A stretch of 48,478 bases of DNA from Pantoea sp. Cy-639 (GCF_011752525.1 NZ_VWXI01000024.1:1-48478), one strand, 5' to 3'. Counted from the first letter of the stretch, positions 17,057-25,350 are shown. Numbers and translations are program-made. Notes: generated by a model from the sequence alone, not told the origin.

Positions 17057-17809
17057 ATGAACAGAACCATGGCTGTGGTGGGTGCGTGCGCCCTGCTGCT
17101 GGCGGCTAGCGCCAGCGCCGAGACCCTGCGGTTTGCCACCGAGGGCGCCTATCCGCCCTTCAACTACGTCGATGCCGACAACACGTTGCACGGCTTCGAC
17201 ATCGACATCACCCATGCCCTGTGCGAACAGATGAAGGTCGAGTGCACCCTGGTCGCCCAGGACTGGGAAGGCATCATCCCGGCGCTGATGGCGCGCAAGT
17301 ACGACGCCGTGGTGGCATCGATGATCGACACCCCCGAGCGCCGCCGCAAGATCGCCTTCACCGACCACTACTACCGCACCCCACTGACCGTGGCGGTGGC
17401 CCGCGACAGCAAGATCGACGACGCGCAGACCGACTTCAAGGGCTACACCGTCGGCGCGCAGTCCTCCTCGACCCAGGCGATCTACGCCGAGGATGTCTAT
17501 GGCAAGGCCGGCGCCGAGGTGAAGCTGTACCCGACCATGGACGAGGCCAACGCCGACCTGGCCGCCGGGCGCCTGGACGGGGTGATCGCCGACAAGTTCC
17601 CGCTGCACGAATGGCTGAACAAGAACGGCCAGGACTGCTGCCGGATCCTCGGCGACGTCGAGGGCACCAAGGCCGACGCGGCGATTGCCGTGCGCAAGGA
17701 CGACGAGGCCCTGCGTACCCGGCTGAACGCGGCGCTGGCGGCGATCGTCGCCAACGGCACGTACCAGAAGATCGCGAGCAAGTACTTCGCCTTCGACATC
17801 TACCAGTAA
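17057..17809 (+). CDS. Periplasmic amino-acid-binding protein of the ABC transporter
   Basis: A 250-residue solute-binding protein of family 3 (LAO/ArgT/HisJ type). A Sec signal peptide ends at about A21 (CALLLAASASA|ETLRF). Mature motifs are FATEGAYPPFNYVDADNTLHGFDIDI and DWEGIIPALMARKYDAVVASM, with TPERRRKIAFTDHYY lining the ligand site. The ligand class is polar or cationic amino acids; the operon context suggests D-lysine or other D-amino acids. It is followed by a hairpin, which commonly protects the message of the abundant binding protein, and then by the two permease genes. Confidence 0.92.
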   Translation: MNRTMAVVGACALLLAASASAETLRFATEGAYPPFNYVDADNTLHGFDIDITHALCEQMKVECTLVAQDWEGIIPALMARKYDAVVASMIDTPERRRKIAFTDHYYRTPLTVAVARDSKIDDAQTDFKGYTVGAQSSSTQAIYAEDVYGKAGAEVKLYPTMDEANADLAAGRLDGVIADKFPLHEWLNKNGQDCCRILGDVEGTKADAAIAVRKDDEALRTRLNAALAAIVANGTYQKIASKYFAFDIYQ

Positions 17810-17816
17810 TCGTGCC

Positions 17817-17837
17817 GGAGCGGGCTTGCCCCGCTCC
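17817..17837 (+). repeat. REP-like intercistronic hairpin
   Basis: GGAGCGGG (17817-17824) and CCCGCTCC (17830-17837) form a perfect 8-bp stem around CTTGC, 8 bases after the binding-protein stop. This is a half REP motif. In this position it probably gives partial termination or protects the upstream message, so more binding protein than permease is made. Confidence 0.65.
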
Positions 17838-17868
17838 CGTCGGGTCGCATGTATCCCGGGGGTTCCCC

Positions 17869-18588
17869 ATGCTCGATCAACTCTCCCTGCTGTCCTTCGC
17901 CAGCGGCGGCTGGGGCCAGGCCCTGCTGGCCGGCGCGCTGGTCACCGTGTCGCTGGCCCTGGCCTGCCTGCCCATCGGCCTGCCGCTGGGGCTGCTGGTG
18001 GCCATGGCCGCCCGCTCGCGCAAACGCCTACCACGGGCCTGGGCGACCACCTTTTCCACGGTGTTCCGTGGCCTGCCCGAGTTGCTCACCCTGCTGATCA
18101 TCTACTACGGCTGCCAGATCGCCGCGCAGAAGCTGCTCGCCGCGCTCGGCTACCCAGGCGAGGTGCTGATCAACACCTTCCTCGCCGCCATGCTGGCCTT
18201 CAGCCTGGTGTTCGCCGCGTTCTCCAGCGAAATCTGGCTGATGGCCTTCAAGACCCTGCCCAAGGGCCAGGTCGAGGCCTGCGCGGCCCTGGGCCTTGGG
18301 CCGCGCACGGCATTCTTCAAGGTGTTGCTGCCGCAACTGGCCCGTATCGCCCTGCCCGGCCTGTCGAACAACTGGCTGAGCCTGCTCAAGGACACCTCGC
18401 TGGTGTCGACCATCTCGCTGATCGACCTGATGCGCCAGACCAACCTGGCGGTCAGCGTGACCAAGGAACCGATGTTCTTCTACGGCGTCGCGTGCCTGGC
18501 CTACCTGCTGTTCTCGGCGCTTTCGGGCAGGGTCTTCGCCCTGCTCGAGCGGCGCAGCAACCGCCACCTGCAAGGAGCCCGCCCATGA
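17869..18588 (+). CDS. Amino-acid ABC transporter permease, first subunit (HisQ type)
   Basis: A 239-residue inner-membrane permease with about five helices. The coupling-helix (EAA) motif is QVEACAALGLGPRTAFFKVLLPQLARIALPGL (about residues 138-170; stretch given in parts: EACAALGLG, FKVLLPQ). RGLPELLTLLIIYYG is typical of His/Glu/Gln/Arg-type permeases. ATG at 17869 is chosen because it lies after the GGGGG-containing ribosome region; its stop overlaps the next start by ATGA, so the two subunits are coupled. Confidence 0.9.
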   Translation: MLDQLSLLSFASGGWGQALLAGALVTVSLALACLPIGLPLGLLVAMAARSRKRLPRAWATTFSTVFRGLPELLTLLIIYYGCQIAAQKLLAALGYPGEVLINTFLAAMLAFSLVFAAFSSEIWLMAFKTLPKGQVEACAALGLGPRTAFFKVLLPQLARIALPGLSNNWLSLLKDTSLVSTISLIDLMRQTNLAVSVTKEPMFFYGVACLAYLLFSALSGRVFALLERRSNRHLQGARP

Positions 18589-19295
18589 CGCTCGAGCAAC
18601 TGCTGGCCTACGTGCTCGACCCTGACCTGCTGGAGCGCTACGGCGCGCGGTTCGTCGACGGCCTGCTGGTGACCGCCAAGCTGGTGGCGATCTCCTTCAC
18701 CCTCGGCGCGCTGCTGGGCATGCTCCTGGCCCTGGCGCGGATGTCGCGCAGCCGCGTGCTGCAACGCCTGGCCGCCGGCTACGTGTATTTCTTCCGCGGC
18801 TCGCCGCTGCTGGCCCAACTGTTCCTGTTGTACTACGGGCTCGGCTCGCTCAAGGACCTGTGGCAGGACCTGGGGCTGTGGTGGTTCTTCCGCGAGGCCT
18901 GGTACTGCGCCCTGCTCGCCTTCACCCTGAACACCGCCGCCTACCAGGCGGAGATCTTCCGCGCCAGCCTGCTGGCCATCGCCCCCGGCCAGTACGAAGC
19001 CGCCCATGCCCTCAACCTCAAGCGCTCGACCACCTTCTTCAAGGTGATCCTGCCGCAGTCGCTGCTGGTGGCCATCGGCCCGCTGGGCAACGAGTTGATC
19101 ATGATGATCAAGGCCAGCGCCATCGCCTCGCTGGTGACGATCTACGACCTGATGGGGGTGACCAAGCTGGCCTTCTCGCGCAGCTTCGACTTCCAGATCT
19201 ACCTGTGGGCGGCAGTGCTCTACCTGCTGATCGTCGAGCTCGTGCGGCGCACCCTGAAACACCTGGAAGCCCGCCTGGGCCGCCACCTGAACTGA
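18585..19295 (+). CDS. Amino-acid ABC transporter permease, second subunit (HisM type)
   Basis: A 236-residue permease, paralogous to the preceding one, with the motif FRGSPLLAQLFLLYYGL and the coupling segment YEAAHALNLKRSTTFFKVIL. ATG at 18585 overlaps the upstream stop, and AAGGAG lies 9 bases before it. The two permeases form the heterodimeric channel of the importer. amaD follows after 16 bases. Confidence 0.9.
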   Translation: MTLEQLLAYVLDPDLLERYGARFVDGLLVTAKLVAISFTLGALLGMLLALARMSRSRVLQRLAAGYVYFFRGSPLLAQLFLLYYGLGSLKDLWQDLGLWWFFREAWYCALLAFTLNTAAYQAEIFRASLLAIAPGQYEAAHALNLKRSTTFFKVILPQSLLVAIGPLGNELIMMIKASAIASLVTIYDLMGVTKLAFSRSFDFQIYLWAAVLYLLIVELVRRTLKHLEARLGRHLN

Positions 19296-19311
19296 TCGAA
19301 GGAACCGCTCC

Positions 19312-20556
19312 ATGGATTGCCAGACCATCGTCCTGGGCGCCGGCATCGTCGGCGTCAGTACCGCATTGCACCTGCAGGCCCGCGGCCGCCAGGTGATCCT
19401 GATCGATCGCGACGAGCCGGGCAGCGGCACCAGCCACGGCAACGCCGGGCTGATCGAACGCTCCAGCGTGATCCCCTATGCCTTCCCGCGCCAGTTCGGC
19501 GCCCTGCTGCGCTACGGCCTGAACCGCCAGCCCGATGTGCGCTACAGCCTGCTGCACCTGCCCAAGGCCGCCCCGTGGCTGCTGCGCTACTGGCAGCAAT
19601 CCGCGCCCGGGCGCCTGGCCAAGGCGGCGGCCGACATGCTGCCGCTGGTGCAGCGCAGCGTCGAGGAGCACGACGCGCTGATCGAGGCCGCCGGCCTGCA
19701 GGACCTGATACAGGCCAAGGGCTGGATCGAGGTGTACCGCGACAGCGTCCTGTTCGAACAGGCCAGGCAAGATGTACTGGCCCTGGCCCGCTACGGCCTG
19801 CACTACGAAATCCTCGATCGCGGCCAGTTGCAGGCCCGCGAGCAGCAGCTGGACGGCGGCGTGGTCGGTGGCATCCACTGGCTCGACCCGAAAACCGTGA
19901 AGGACCCGGGCGGCCTGACCCGTGGCTACGCCGCGCTGTTCGTCCGACGCGGCGGGCAGTTCCTCCACGGCGATGCCCGCAGCTTGCGTCAGGTCGACGG
20001 CCGCTGGCAGGTCGACAGCCAGCGCGGGGCGGTGACCGGCAACGAAGTGGTGGCCTGCCTCGGCCCACAGTCGGGCGAACTGTTCGAAGCGCTGGGCTAC
20101 CGCTTCCCCCTGGGCATCAAGCGCGGCTACCACATGCACTACGCCACCCGCGACGGCGCCCGGCTGAGCCACTCGGTGTGCGACACCCAGGGCGGCTACG
20201 TACTGGCGCCGATGGCCCTCGGCGTGCGCCTGACCACTGGGATCGAGTTCGCCGCCAGCAATGCCGCCGCCAACGAGATCCAGTTGCGCCGCTGCGAGGC
20301 GCTGGCCCGCCAGCTGTTCCCGGCCCTCGGCGAGCGCCTGGACGACCGGCCCTGGCTCGGCCGGCGCCCCTGCCTGCCCGACATGCGCCCGGTGATCGGC
20401 CCGGCGCCACGCCATCGCAACCTGTGGTTCAACTTCGGCCACGCCCACCACGGCCTCACCCTGGGCCCGGTCAGCGGCCGCCTGCTGGCGGAGCTGCTCA
20501 CCGGCCAGCGGCCCTTCACCGACCCGACGCCCTACAGCGCCACACGCTTCGACTGA
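19312..20556 (+). CDS. amaD: FAD-dependent D-amino-acid dehydrogenase/oxidase AmaD (DAO/DadA family)
   Basis: A 414-residue flavoprotein of the DAO superfamily. The N-terminal dinucleotide motif is GAGIVG (residues 9-14) in TIVLGAGIVGVSTALHLQ, followed by the acidic-end strand VILIDRDEPGSGTSHGNAG. The C-terminus has RPCLPDMRPVIGPAPRH and NFGHAHHGLTLGPVSG, which place the second FAD contact and the substrate side. In P. putida the gene at this place (amaD, PP3596) oxidatively deaminates D-lysine. The neighbouring importer genes and dpkA support the same task. Other D-amino acids could also be substrates. It is membrane-associated at most; no transmembrane helix is seen. Confidence 0.85.
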   Translation: MDCQTIVLGAGIVGVSTALHLQARGRQVILIDRDEPGSGTSHGNAGLIERSSVIPYAFPRQFGALLRYGLNRQPDVRYSLLHLPKAAPWLLRYWQQSAPGRLAKAAADMLPLVQRSVEEHDALIEAAGLQDLIQAKGWIEVYRDSVLFEQARQDVLALARYGLHYEILDRGQLQAREQQLDGGVVGGIHWLDPKTVKDPGGLTRGYAALFVRRGGQFLHGDARSLRQVDGRWQVDSQRGAVTGNEVVACLGPQSGELFEALGYRFPLGIKRGYHMHYATRDGARLSHSVCDTQGGYVLAPMALGVRLTTGIEFAASNAAANEIQLRRCEALARQLFPALGERLDDRPWLGRRPCLPDMRPVIGPAPRHRNLWFNFGHAHHGLTLGPVSGRLLAELLTGQRPFTDPTPYSATRFD

Positions 20557-20577
20557 ACCTTGAGCGGGAGAACAACA

Positions 20578-21372
20578 ATGATGTCCGCAGCTTCCAGTCT
20601 TGCCAGCCTTGTCGATCCACATACCGTCGCCGACACCCGCCCCGAGCTGATCCGCATCGAGGGCCTGAACAAGCACTACGGCGCCTTCCATGTGCTGCAC
20701 GATATCCACCTGTCGGTGCGCGAAGGCGAACGCATCGTGCTCTGCGGGCCCTCGGGCTCGGGCAAGTCGACGCTGATCCGCTGCATCAACCGCCTGGAAA
20801 TCGCCGAGCAAGGCAGCATCCAGGTGGCCGGCACCGACCTGGCCGGCAACAGCCGCCAGGCCGCCCAGGTGCGCAGCGAGATCGGCATGGTGTTCCAGCA
20901 CTTCAACCTGTTCCCGCACATGAGCGTGCTCGACAACTGCCTGCTGGCGCCCACCAGCGTGCGCGGCCTGTCGCGCAAGGACGCCGAGGAGCGCGCGCGC
21001 ATGTACCTGAGCAAGGTGGGCATCGAGAACCAGGCGCACAAGTACCCCGGCCAGCTCTCCGGTGGCCAGCAGCAGCGCGTGGCGATCGCCCGGGCACTGT
21101 GCATGAAACCGCGGATCATGCTGTTCGACGAACCGACCTCGGCCCTGGATCCGGAGATGGTCGCCGAAGTGCTGGACGTGCTGGTGCAACTGGCCGGCAC
21201 CGGCATGACCATGCTCTGCGTCACCCACGAGATGGGCTTCGCCCGCCAGGTGGCCGAGCGGGTGCTGTTCCTCGAAGGCGGGCAGATCATCGAGGACAGC
21301 CCGCCACAGGTATTCTTCGGCCAGCCGCGCAGCGCACGGGCGCAGGCGTTCCTGAGACAGATCCTCCACTAG
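20578..21372 (+). CDS. Amino-acid ABC transporter ATP-binding subunit (HisP/GlnQ type)
   Basis: A 264-residue ATPase that powers the importer. Walker A is GPSGSGKST (57-65), the signature is LSGGQQQR (about 158-165), Walker B and D-loop are IMLFDEPTSALDPE, and the H-loop histidine is in CVTHEMGF. The start is ATG at 20578, with GGGAG about 10 bases upstream; an open TTG start at 20560 is less likely. It is the last gene of the rpiR-type/transporter/amaD unit. Confidence 0.92.
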   Translation: MMSAASSLASLVDPHTVADTRPELIRIEGLNKHYGAFHVLHDIHLSVREGERIVLCGPSGSGKSTLIRCINRLEIAEQGSIQVAGTDLAGNSRQAAQVRSEIGMVFQHFNLFPHMSVLDNCLLAPTSVRGLSRKDAEERARMYLSKVGIENQAHKYPGQLSGGQQQRVAIARALCMKPRIMLFDEPTSALDPEMVAEVLDVLVQLAGTGMTMLCVTHEMGFARQVAERVLFLEGGQIIEDSPPQVFFGQPRSARAQAFLRQILH

Positions 21373-21402
21373 CGCACCGACAACCCACTGTTCAGTGCTG
21401 GC

Positions 21403-21477
21403 GTGGGAGCGGACTTGACCCGCAACAGGTGCCAGGGCTTGTATCCAGGGCGGCCTCTCACGAGGCTTTGCCCCTGG
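21403..21477 (+). repeat. REP remnant and hairpin after the transporter operon
   Basis: GTGGGAGCGGACTTGACCCG (21403-21422) is a degenerate REP half-element. Just behind it CCAGGGC (21445-21451) pairs with GCCCCTGG (21470-21477), with an inner stem GCCTC/GAGGC. The hairpin lies about 75 bases after the ATPase stop and may end the operon, although there is no clear T run. The rest of 21373-21580 shows no gene; TACTAT at 21528-21533 could be a -10 box for the next unit. Confidence 0.45.
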
Positions 21478-21580
21478 CCCCCCATGGAGCACCCGTGCGA
21501 CAAAGCCACACCTAGCCATCATCATGCTACTATCGCCGCGCAACCCTGGACGCACCCCGTTTCGACAAGGAAAGCCGCGC

Positions 21581-21655
21581 GTGAACACTCCTGCGACCGT
21601 TCTGGTCAGCCCTAGCCCTGCCCGTCCCGCCCCCCAGCCTGGTGCAGCCCGATGA
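21581..21655 (+). CDS. 24-codon ORF overlapping the start of the membrane-protein gene
   Basis: A GTG-started ORF with an excellent ribosome site (AAGGAAA, 7 bases before) encodes a proline/alanine-rich 24-mer, NTPATVLVSPSPARPAPQPG and a short tail. Its TGA overlaps the ATG of the next gene (ATGA at 21652-21655), which lacks a good site of its own. It is either a coupling leader peptide or, if one base is missing in the C-run near 21630-21636, the true N-terminus of the larger protein. No family is recognised. Confidence 0.4.
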   Translation: MNTPATVLVSPSPARPAPQPGAAR

Positions 21656-23292
21656 TCGCCACCCTGCTGCGCCGCTCGGCCTATCCGTCACGCCACACCC
21701 TCTCGCCACTGCAACGCCTGGCCCAGGCCCTATGGGGTGGCGACCTGCCATTGACGCGCAACCAGGAGAAATGGCTGGCGCGCCTGATGCTGCTGCCGAC
21801 CCTGGCCTACCTGGTGTTCGCCCTGGCCTACAGCGCGCGCCTGACCGATCTGGTCGGCAGCCTCACCTACCATGCCCCGCTGCAGCGCCTGGCCGAACAC
21901 GGCCAATGGCTGAGCGCCGTGGCACTGGCCTTGCTGCTGCTCAGTTGCGTGCTGCGCAAGAGCATGCGCCTGGGCTGGGGCCTGGGTCGCACCCTGATGT
22001 GGATCGTGATCACTTGCGGCACGGGCCTGTATGTGGGCTACCACGCCCAACGCCTGCTGGTCGACAGCCAGGTCGAGCGCGCCAGCCCGGCGCAGCAGGC
22101 TCAGGCCGCCTTTGGCGTGCCGTTGCTCAACCGCCTGCTCGAACATGACCTGCGCCTGGAGGGCCAGGGCGCCACGCAGCAACAGCTGCAAAGCCCCGAA
22201 GGGCGCCTGCGGCTGATGGAACTGGCCCTGCGCCTGCCTGCCATCACACCGCTGCCTGTCATCGCCGGGCTCAGCCCGCAGGCGTTCTTCGAGCAACTCG
22301 CCGACCAGCAGCGTGGCGGCCTGCAACACAACTACGCCAACTACCGCCAGGCCACCGCCGCGCTGGAAGACAACTACCGCCAGTACCGTCGCGCCAGCCT
22401 GCAGTACTACGGCGCCACCAGCCGCCTGGCGATCCTCCAGCGCCAGGGCCAGGCCTGGAGCGACTACCAGCGCCTGCTGAGCAAGCGGGGCCGCAACTTC
22501 AATCCGTGGAACCTGCCGGAAAACGAGTGGCAACCGGTGCGCTATGTACTGCGCGAACAGATGAGCGTCCCGGTCAACGACCTCTGGCGCCCGGACGACC
22601 GTCCCGGCTTCAACCGCGCGGTATCCCGTCAGGTACGCCGCGAGGCGCGCAACCAGTATGCCGAACTGATCCAGCAACGGATCGGCGCCGGCTGGATCGA
22701 ACCGGGCCTGGAGCGCCCGTCCTTCCTCGCCGTGCCCGGGGTACAGGGACTGTGGCGCCAGGCCCTGGGCCTGCCCGCCGGCATCACCTTGTACGCCTAC
22801 CTGACCGAGGACGCCTTCGATCGCTCGGTCTACCAACCGGCACTGCAGCACGATGCCCGTGAGTTGATGAAGCAGCGGGTGGTCGCCCCGGACGACCTGT
22901 CGACCCTCGGCCGCGACAGCCACCGCGACCTGACCACCCCGGCCATGGCCCTGCTGCTGGCGACCCTCGGCCTGGCGATACACCTGTTCCGCGCCTTGTC
23001 GTACCTGGTACGCCTGGTGCAGCCAGTACCACTGTCCTTGTACCTGAAGTTGCTGCTGCTCTACATCGTGCTGCTCGGCAGCCTGCCCTGGCTGGCCGGC
23101 AAACCGAGCCTGCCAGGTGACGCCCTGCCCCGCGCGGGGAGCGACGAGCTGGGCCTGGCGGGCACCCTGGCGAGTGCCGCGATCGACTGGCTGGCACCGC
23201 TGCAGGGCCACCTGCAGCCGCTGGGCAACGGCATCCGCAACGGCTTGCTGTCCGGCTACGGCTTCGGCGTGTCCGACCCGCGCCAGCCCTGA
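21652..23292 (+). CDS. Unrecognised membrane protein of 546 residues
   Basis: I do not recognise a family. Three hydrophobic segments lie near the N-terminus (about residues 43-62 LARLMLLPTLAYLVFALAY, 88-106 with ALALLLLSC, 112-130 with MWIVITCGTGLYVGY) and two near the C-terminus (about 425-447 MALLLATLGLAIHLFRAL and 455-475 LYLKLLLLYIVLLGSLPWLA). Between them is a hydrophilic region of nearly 300 residues. It contains a tyrosine/glutamine-rich helical stretch (NYANYRQATAALEDNYRQYR, about 225-245) and AFDRSVYQPALQHDARELMK. Codon usage is like the neighbours. The gene stands alone between the D-lysine transporter operon and the hydrolase gene, and depends on the small upstream ORF for translation or N-terminus. 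Confidence 0.75.
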   Translation: MIATLLRRSAYPSRHTLSPLQRLAQALWGGDLPLTRNQEKWLARLMLLPTLAYLVFALAYSARLTDLVGSLTYHAPLQRLAEHGQWLSAVALALLLLSCVLRKSMRLGWGLGRTLMWIVITCGTGLYVGYHAQRLLVDSQVERASPAQQAQAAFGVPLLNRLLEHDLRLEGQGATQQQLQSPEGRLRLMELALRLPAITPLPVIAGLSPQAFFEQLADQQRGGLQHNYANYRQATAALEDNYRQYRRASLQYYGATSRLAILQRQGQAWSDYQRLLSKRGRNFNPWNLPENEWQPVRYVLREQMSVPVNDLWRPDDRPGFNRAVSRQVRREARNQYAELIQQRIGAGWIEPGLERPSFLAVPGVQGLWRQALGLPAGITLYAYLTEDAFDRSVYQPALQHDARELMKQRVVAPDDLSTLGRDSHRDLTTPAMALLLATLGLAIHLFRALSYLVRLVQPVPLSLYLKLLLLYIVLLGSLPWLAGKPSLPGDALPRAGSDELGLAGTLASAAIDWLAPLQGHLQPLGNGIRNGLLSGYGFGVSDPRQP

Positions 23293-23299
23293 GCCCAAG

Positions 23300-23322
23300 G
23301 CCCGCCCCGGACCGGGGCGGGC
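23300..23322 (+). terminator. Hairpin terminator after the membrane-protein gene
   Basis: GCCCGCCCC and GGGGCGGGC form a strong 9-bp stem with a 5-base loop, 8 bases after the stop codon, followed by TCTCATCATT. It is GC-rich but has a poor T run, so termination is likely but not certain. Confidence 0.6.
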
Positions 23323-23327
23323 TCTCA

Positions 23328-23347
23328 TCATTGCAGCGCTGCAATGA
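23328..23347. promoter_or_regulatory. Perfect 20-bp palindrome, candidate operator
   Basis: TCATTGCAGCGCTGCAATGA is a perfect palindrome with a central CpG, the layout typical of LacI-family operators. It lies 270 bases upstream of the hydrolase gene and 36 bases after the preceding stop codon. It could instead be a hairpin belonging to the terminator next to it. Confidence 0.45.
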
Positions 23348-23457
23348 ACCGACTGCGTCGTTAAATATTATTGACCAACACCCCCGCCAAACCCTTGCCG
23401 GCAAAGGCCCGGACACCGGCAAGCCCCCGAAAACCGGCGCCTGCGCCCCTCGCCGCT

Positions 23458-23490
23458 CGTTTGACATATCGAACGGCTCTGGCAAGCTAT
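23458..23490 (+). promoter_or_regulatory. Candidate sigma-70 promoter and overlapping operator of the hydrolase gene
   Basis: TTGACA at 23461-23466 is a consensus -35 box; AGCTAT at 23485-23490 lies 18 bases later as a possible -10. The 18-bp CGTTTGACATATCGAACG (23458-23475) is an imperfect palindrome that covers the -35 box, a classic place for a repressor. The 5' leader to the start at 23617 would be about 120 bases. Confidence 0.45.
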
Positions 23491-23616
23491 GAGACATGCC
23501 CCGACCGGCATCGCCTCCACGGCGAGCCGGCAGTGCTCGGGGCTACAGGCTGCACCCAGGGCTCCGGCCGTGCGCCTGCACAACAACGACAGGCATGACC
23601 TGTCCCAAGGTGACAT

Positions 23617-24426
23617 ATGTCCAACAGCAACATTGGCAACAAGCAACCTTCCCTGCGCAAGCCCGTCGTCCTGATGACCATGGGCAGCCAAGAGCGCAAA
23701 GGCCATGACTATCAGGTCATGACCCACAAGTACATTTCCCCGCTGGTCGAGTTCTCCGCTTGCGTCCCGGTCCTGGTGCCCACCTGCTGTGGCATCGACG
23801 ACCTCGAGACCTACCTGGACATGGCCGACGGCGTCTACCTGACCGGTGCCGGCAGCAACATCGACCCGGCGCTGTACGGCCAGGAGAACCAGACCCCCGG
23901 CAAAGGCCAGGACCAGAACCGCGACCTGTTCGACATCCCGCTGGTCAAGGCGGCGATCAAGCGCGGTCTGCCGATCTTCGGCATCTGCCGTGGCATGCAG
24001 GAAATCAACGTGGCCCTGGGCGGCGACATCTACCAGAAGGTCTACGCCGAGCCTGGCTTCAACGACCACCGGGAAAACCCGGAAGATCCGGTCGAGGTGC
24101 AGTACGCCCAGGTGCATGGCGTGAAGATCAAGCCGGGCAGCTGGCTGCGCGACACCCTCGGCAGCGACGAAATCCGCGTCAACTCGCTGCATGGCCAGGG
24201 CCTGCGCAAGCTGGGCCAGGGCATCGAGCCGATCGCCCACGCCGAGGACGGCCTGGTCGAGGCGATCCACGCCCCGAGCCTGTCGCCCTTCCTGTTCGCG
24301 GTGCAGTGGCACCCTGAGTGGCAAGCCGCGAAGAACCCAGACTCGATCAAGATGTTCCAGGCCTTCGGCGACGCCTGCCGCGCCCAGGTCCGCAAGTCCC
24401 AGGGCAAGCGCCAGCAGGCCGCCTGA
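23617..24426 (+). CDS. Class I glutamine amidotransferase-like hydrolase (peptidase C26, PuuD-like)
   Basis: A 269-residue cytosolic hydrolase. The nucleophile is C124 in FGICRGMQEINVALGG and the other catalytic residues are H232 and E234 in FAVQWHPEW, so the triad is complete. YLTGAGSNIDPALYG is the family substrate-loop region. Relatives hydrolyse gamma-glutamyl-GABA and similar gamma-glutamyl amides in polyamine breakdown, and others act on folate polyglutamate. No other puu gene is adjacent, so the exact substrate is open. It has its own promoter-like region and a terminator. Confidence 0.88.
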   Translation: MSNSNIGNKQPSLRKPVVLMTMGSQERKGHDYQVMTHKYISPLVEFSACVPVLVPTCCGIDDLETYLDMADGVYLTGAGSNIDPALYGQENQTPGKGQDQNRDLFDIPLVKAAIKRGLPIFGICRGMQEINVALGGDIYQKVYAEPGFNDHRENPEDPVEVQYAQVHGVKIKPGSWLRDTLGSDEIRVNSLHGQGLRKLGQGIEPIAHAEDGLVEAIHAPSLSPFLFAVQWHPEWQAAKNPDSIKMFQAFGDACRAQVRKSQGKRQQAA

Positions 24427-24451
24427 CCCGCGCTTTGCTCTGCTTTGATCG

Positions 24452-24478
24452 CGGGGCGGTGCAACGCCGCCCCCGTTT
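24452..24478 (+). terminator. Terminator after the hydrolase gene
   Basis: CGGGG-CGG (24452-24459) pairs with CCG and CCCCG (24467-24475, one bulged base), followed by TTTCC. It lies 26 bases after the stop codon, between convergent genes. The remainder of the 150-bp gap up to 24576 shows nothing else. Confidence 0.5.
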
Positions 24479-24576
24479 CCTCGGTCACCCTCTGCTGGTC
24501 CCAGAACACTTCCCGTGGAAGCGGGCGGCGGCCTTGTGCCTGTCTCCGCGATCGTTTTTTCCCTCTCGGCGAACGC

Positions 24577-25350
24577 TCACTGCACCCGACGCTGCCGTGC
24601 GCTGGATGGCGCATGCCCCAGCACCCGGTGGTACAGGCTGGAAAACGCGCCCGGGCTGTCGTAGCCCAGGTCGACGGCAATCACCGTGACCCGCTCGCCC
24701 GCCGCGAGCCGTATGACGGCGCTCATCAGGCAGGCCTGCTGGCGCCATTGGCCGAACGACAGCCCGGTTTGCTGGCGAAATCGCCGGTTGAACGTGCGCA
24801 GGCTGCAATTGAGCCGTTCGGCCCACTGCTGCGGCAGGCTGTCGACCCGTGGCTGGGCCAGGAATGCCTGGCACAGCCCGGCCAGGCGCGGCTCGATCGG
24901 CATCGGGGCGAACAGCGGCAGGCGCTCGGCGCGCGCCAGCTCGTGCAGCAGCAGCCCCAGCAGCAGGCCATCGCGGCCCTGCTCGTCGTACAACGCCGGT
25001 ACCTCGGCGCTGGCCAGCAGCAACTGGTGCAGCAGCGGCCCGACCAGCAGCGCTTCGCAAACGTCACCGACGCGCGGCAACGCCGTCGGCTCGATGTACA
25101 GGCTGCGGGTGCTGGCACCGCGCATGCGCACCTGGTGCGGCTTGCCCGGCGGGATCCATACGCCGCTGTAGGGCGGGATCACCCAGGCGCCGTCGTCGGT
25201 CTGCACCTCCATCAACCCGCTCATCGCATAGAGAAACTGCCCACGCCGGTGCACATGGCGCGCCAGCAGCGTGTCGGGCGGGTAGTCGGTGGCGATGGCC
25301 AGCACGGTGCGCGGGCTGGCATCGACCTGGGACAGCGGAATGTTGCGCAT
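24577..25350 (-). CDS. AraC-family transcriptional regulator with N-terminal cupin
   Basis: A 257-residue regulator. The N-terminal half is an AraC-type cupin (HVHRRGQFLYAMSGLMEVQTDDGAWVIPP, about 32-60, with PGKPHQV after it). The C-terminal 100 residues hold two helix-turn-helix motifs (LPQQWAERLNCSLRTFNRRF and VTVIAVDLGYDSPGAFSSLY). ATG at 25350 begins MRNIPLSQV, preceded by AAGG at about 9 bases; the frame stays open further upstream but no start there is needed. It is divergent from the TauE/SafE permease gene with a 106-bp gap containing the palindrome ATTGGCCAAT (25381-25390), so it probably controls that permease. Confidence 0.88.
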   Translation of the reverse strand: MRNIPLSQVDASPRTVLAIATDYPPDTLLARHVHRRGQFLYAMSGLMEVQTDDGAWVIPPYSGVWIPPGKPHQVRMRGASTRSLYIEPTALPRVGDVCEALLVGPLLHQLLLASAEVPALYDEQGRDGLLLGLLLHELARAERLPLFAPMPIEPRLAGLCQAFLAQPRVDSLPQQWAERLNCSLRTFNRRFRQQTGLSFGQWRQQACLMSAVIRLAAGERVTVIAVDLGYDSPGAFSSLYHRVLGHAPSSARQRRVQ

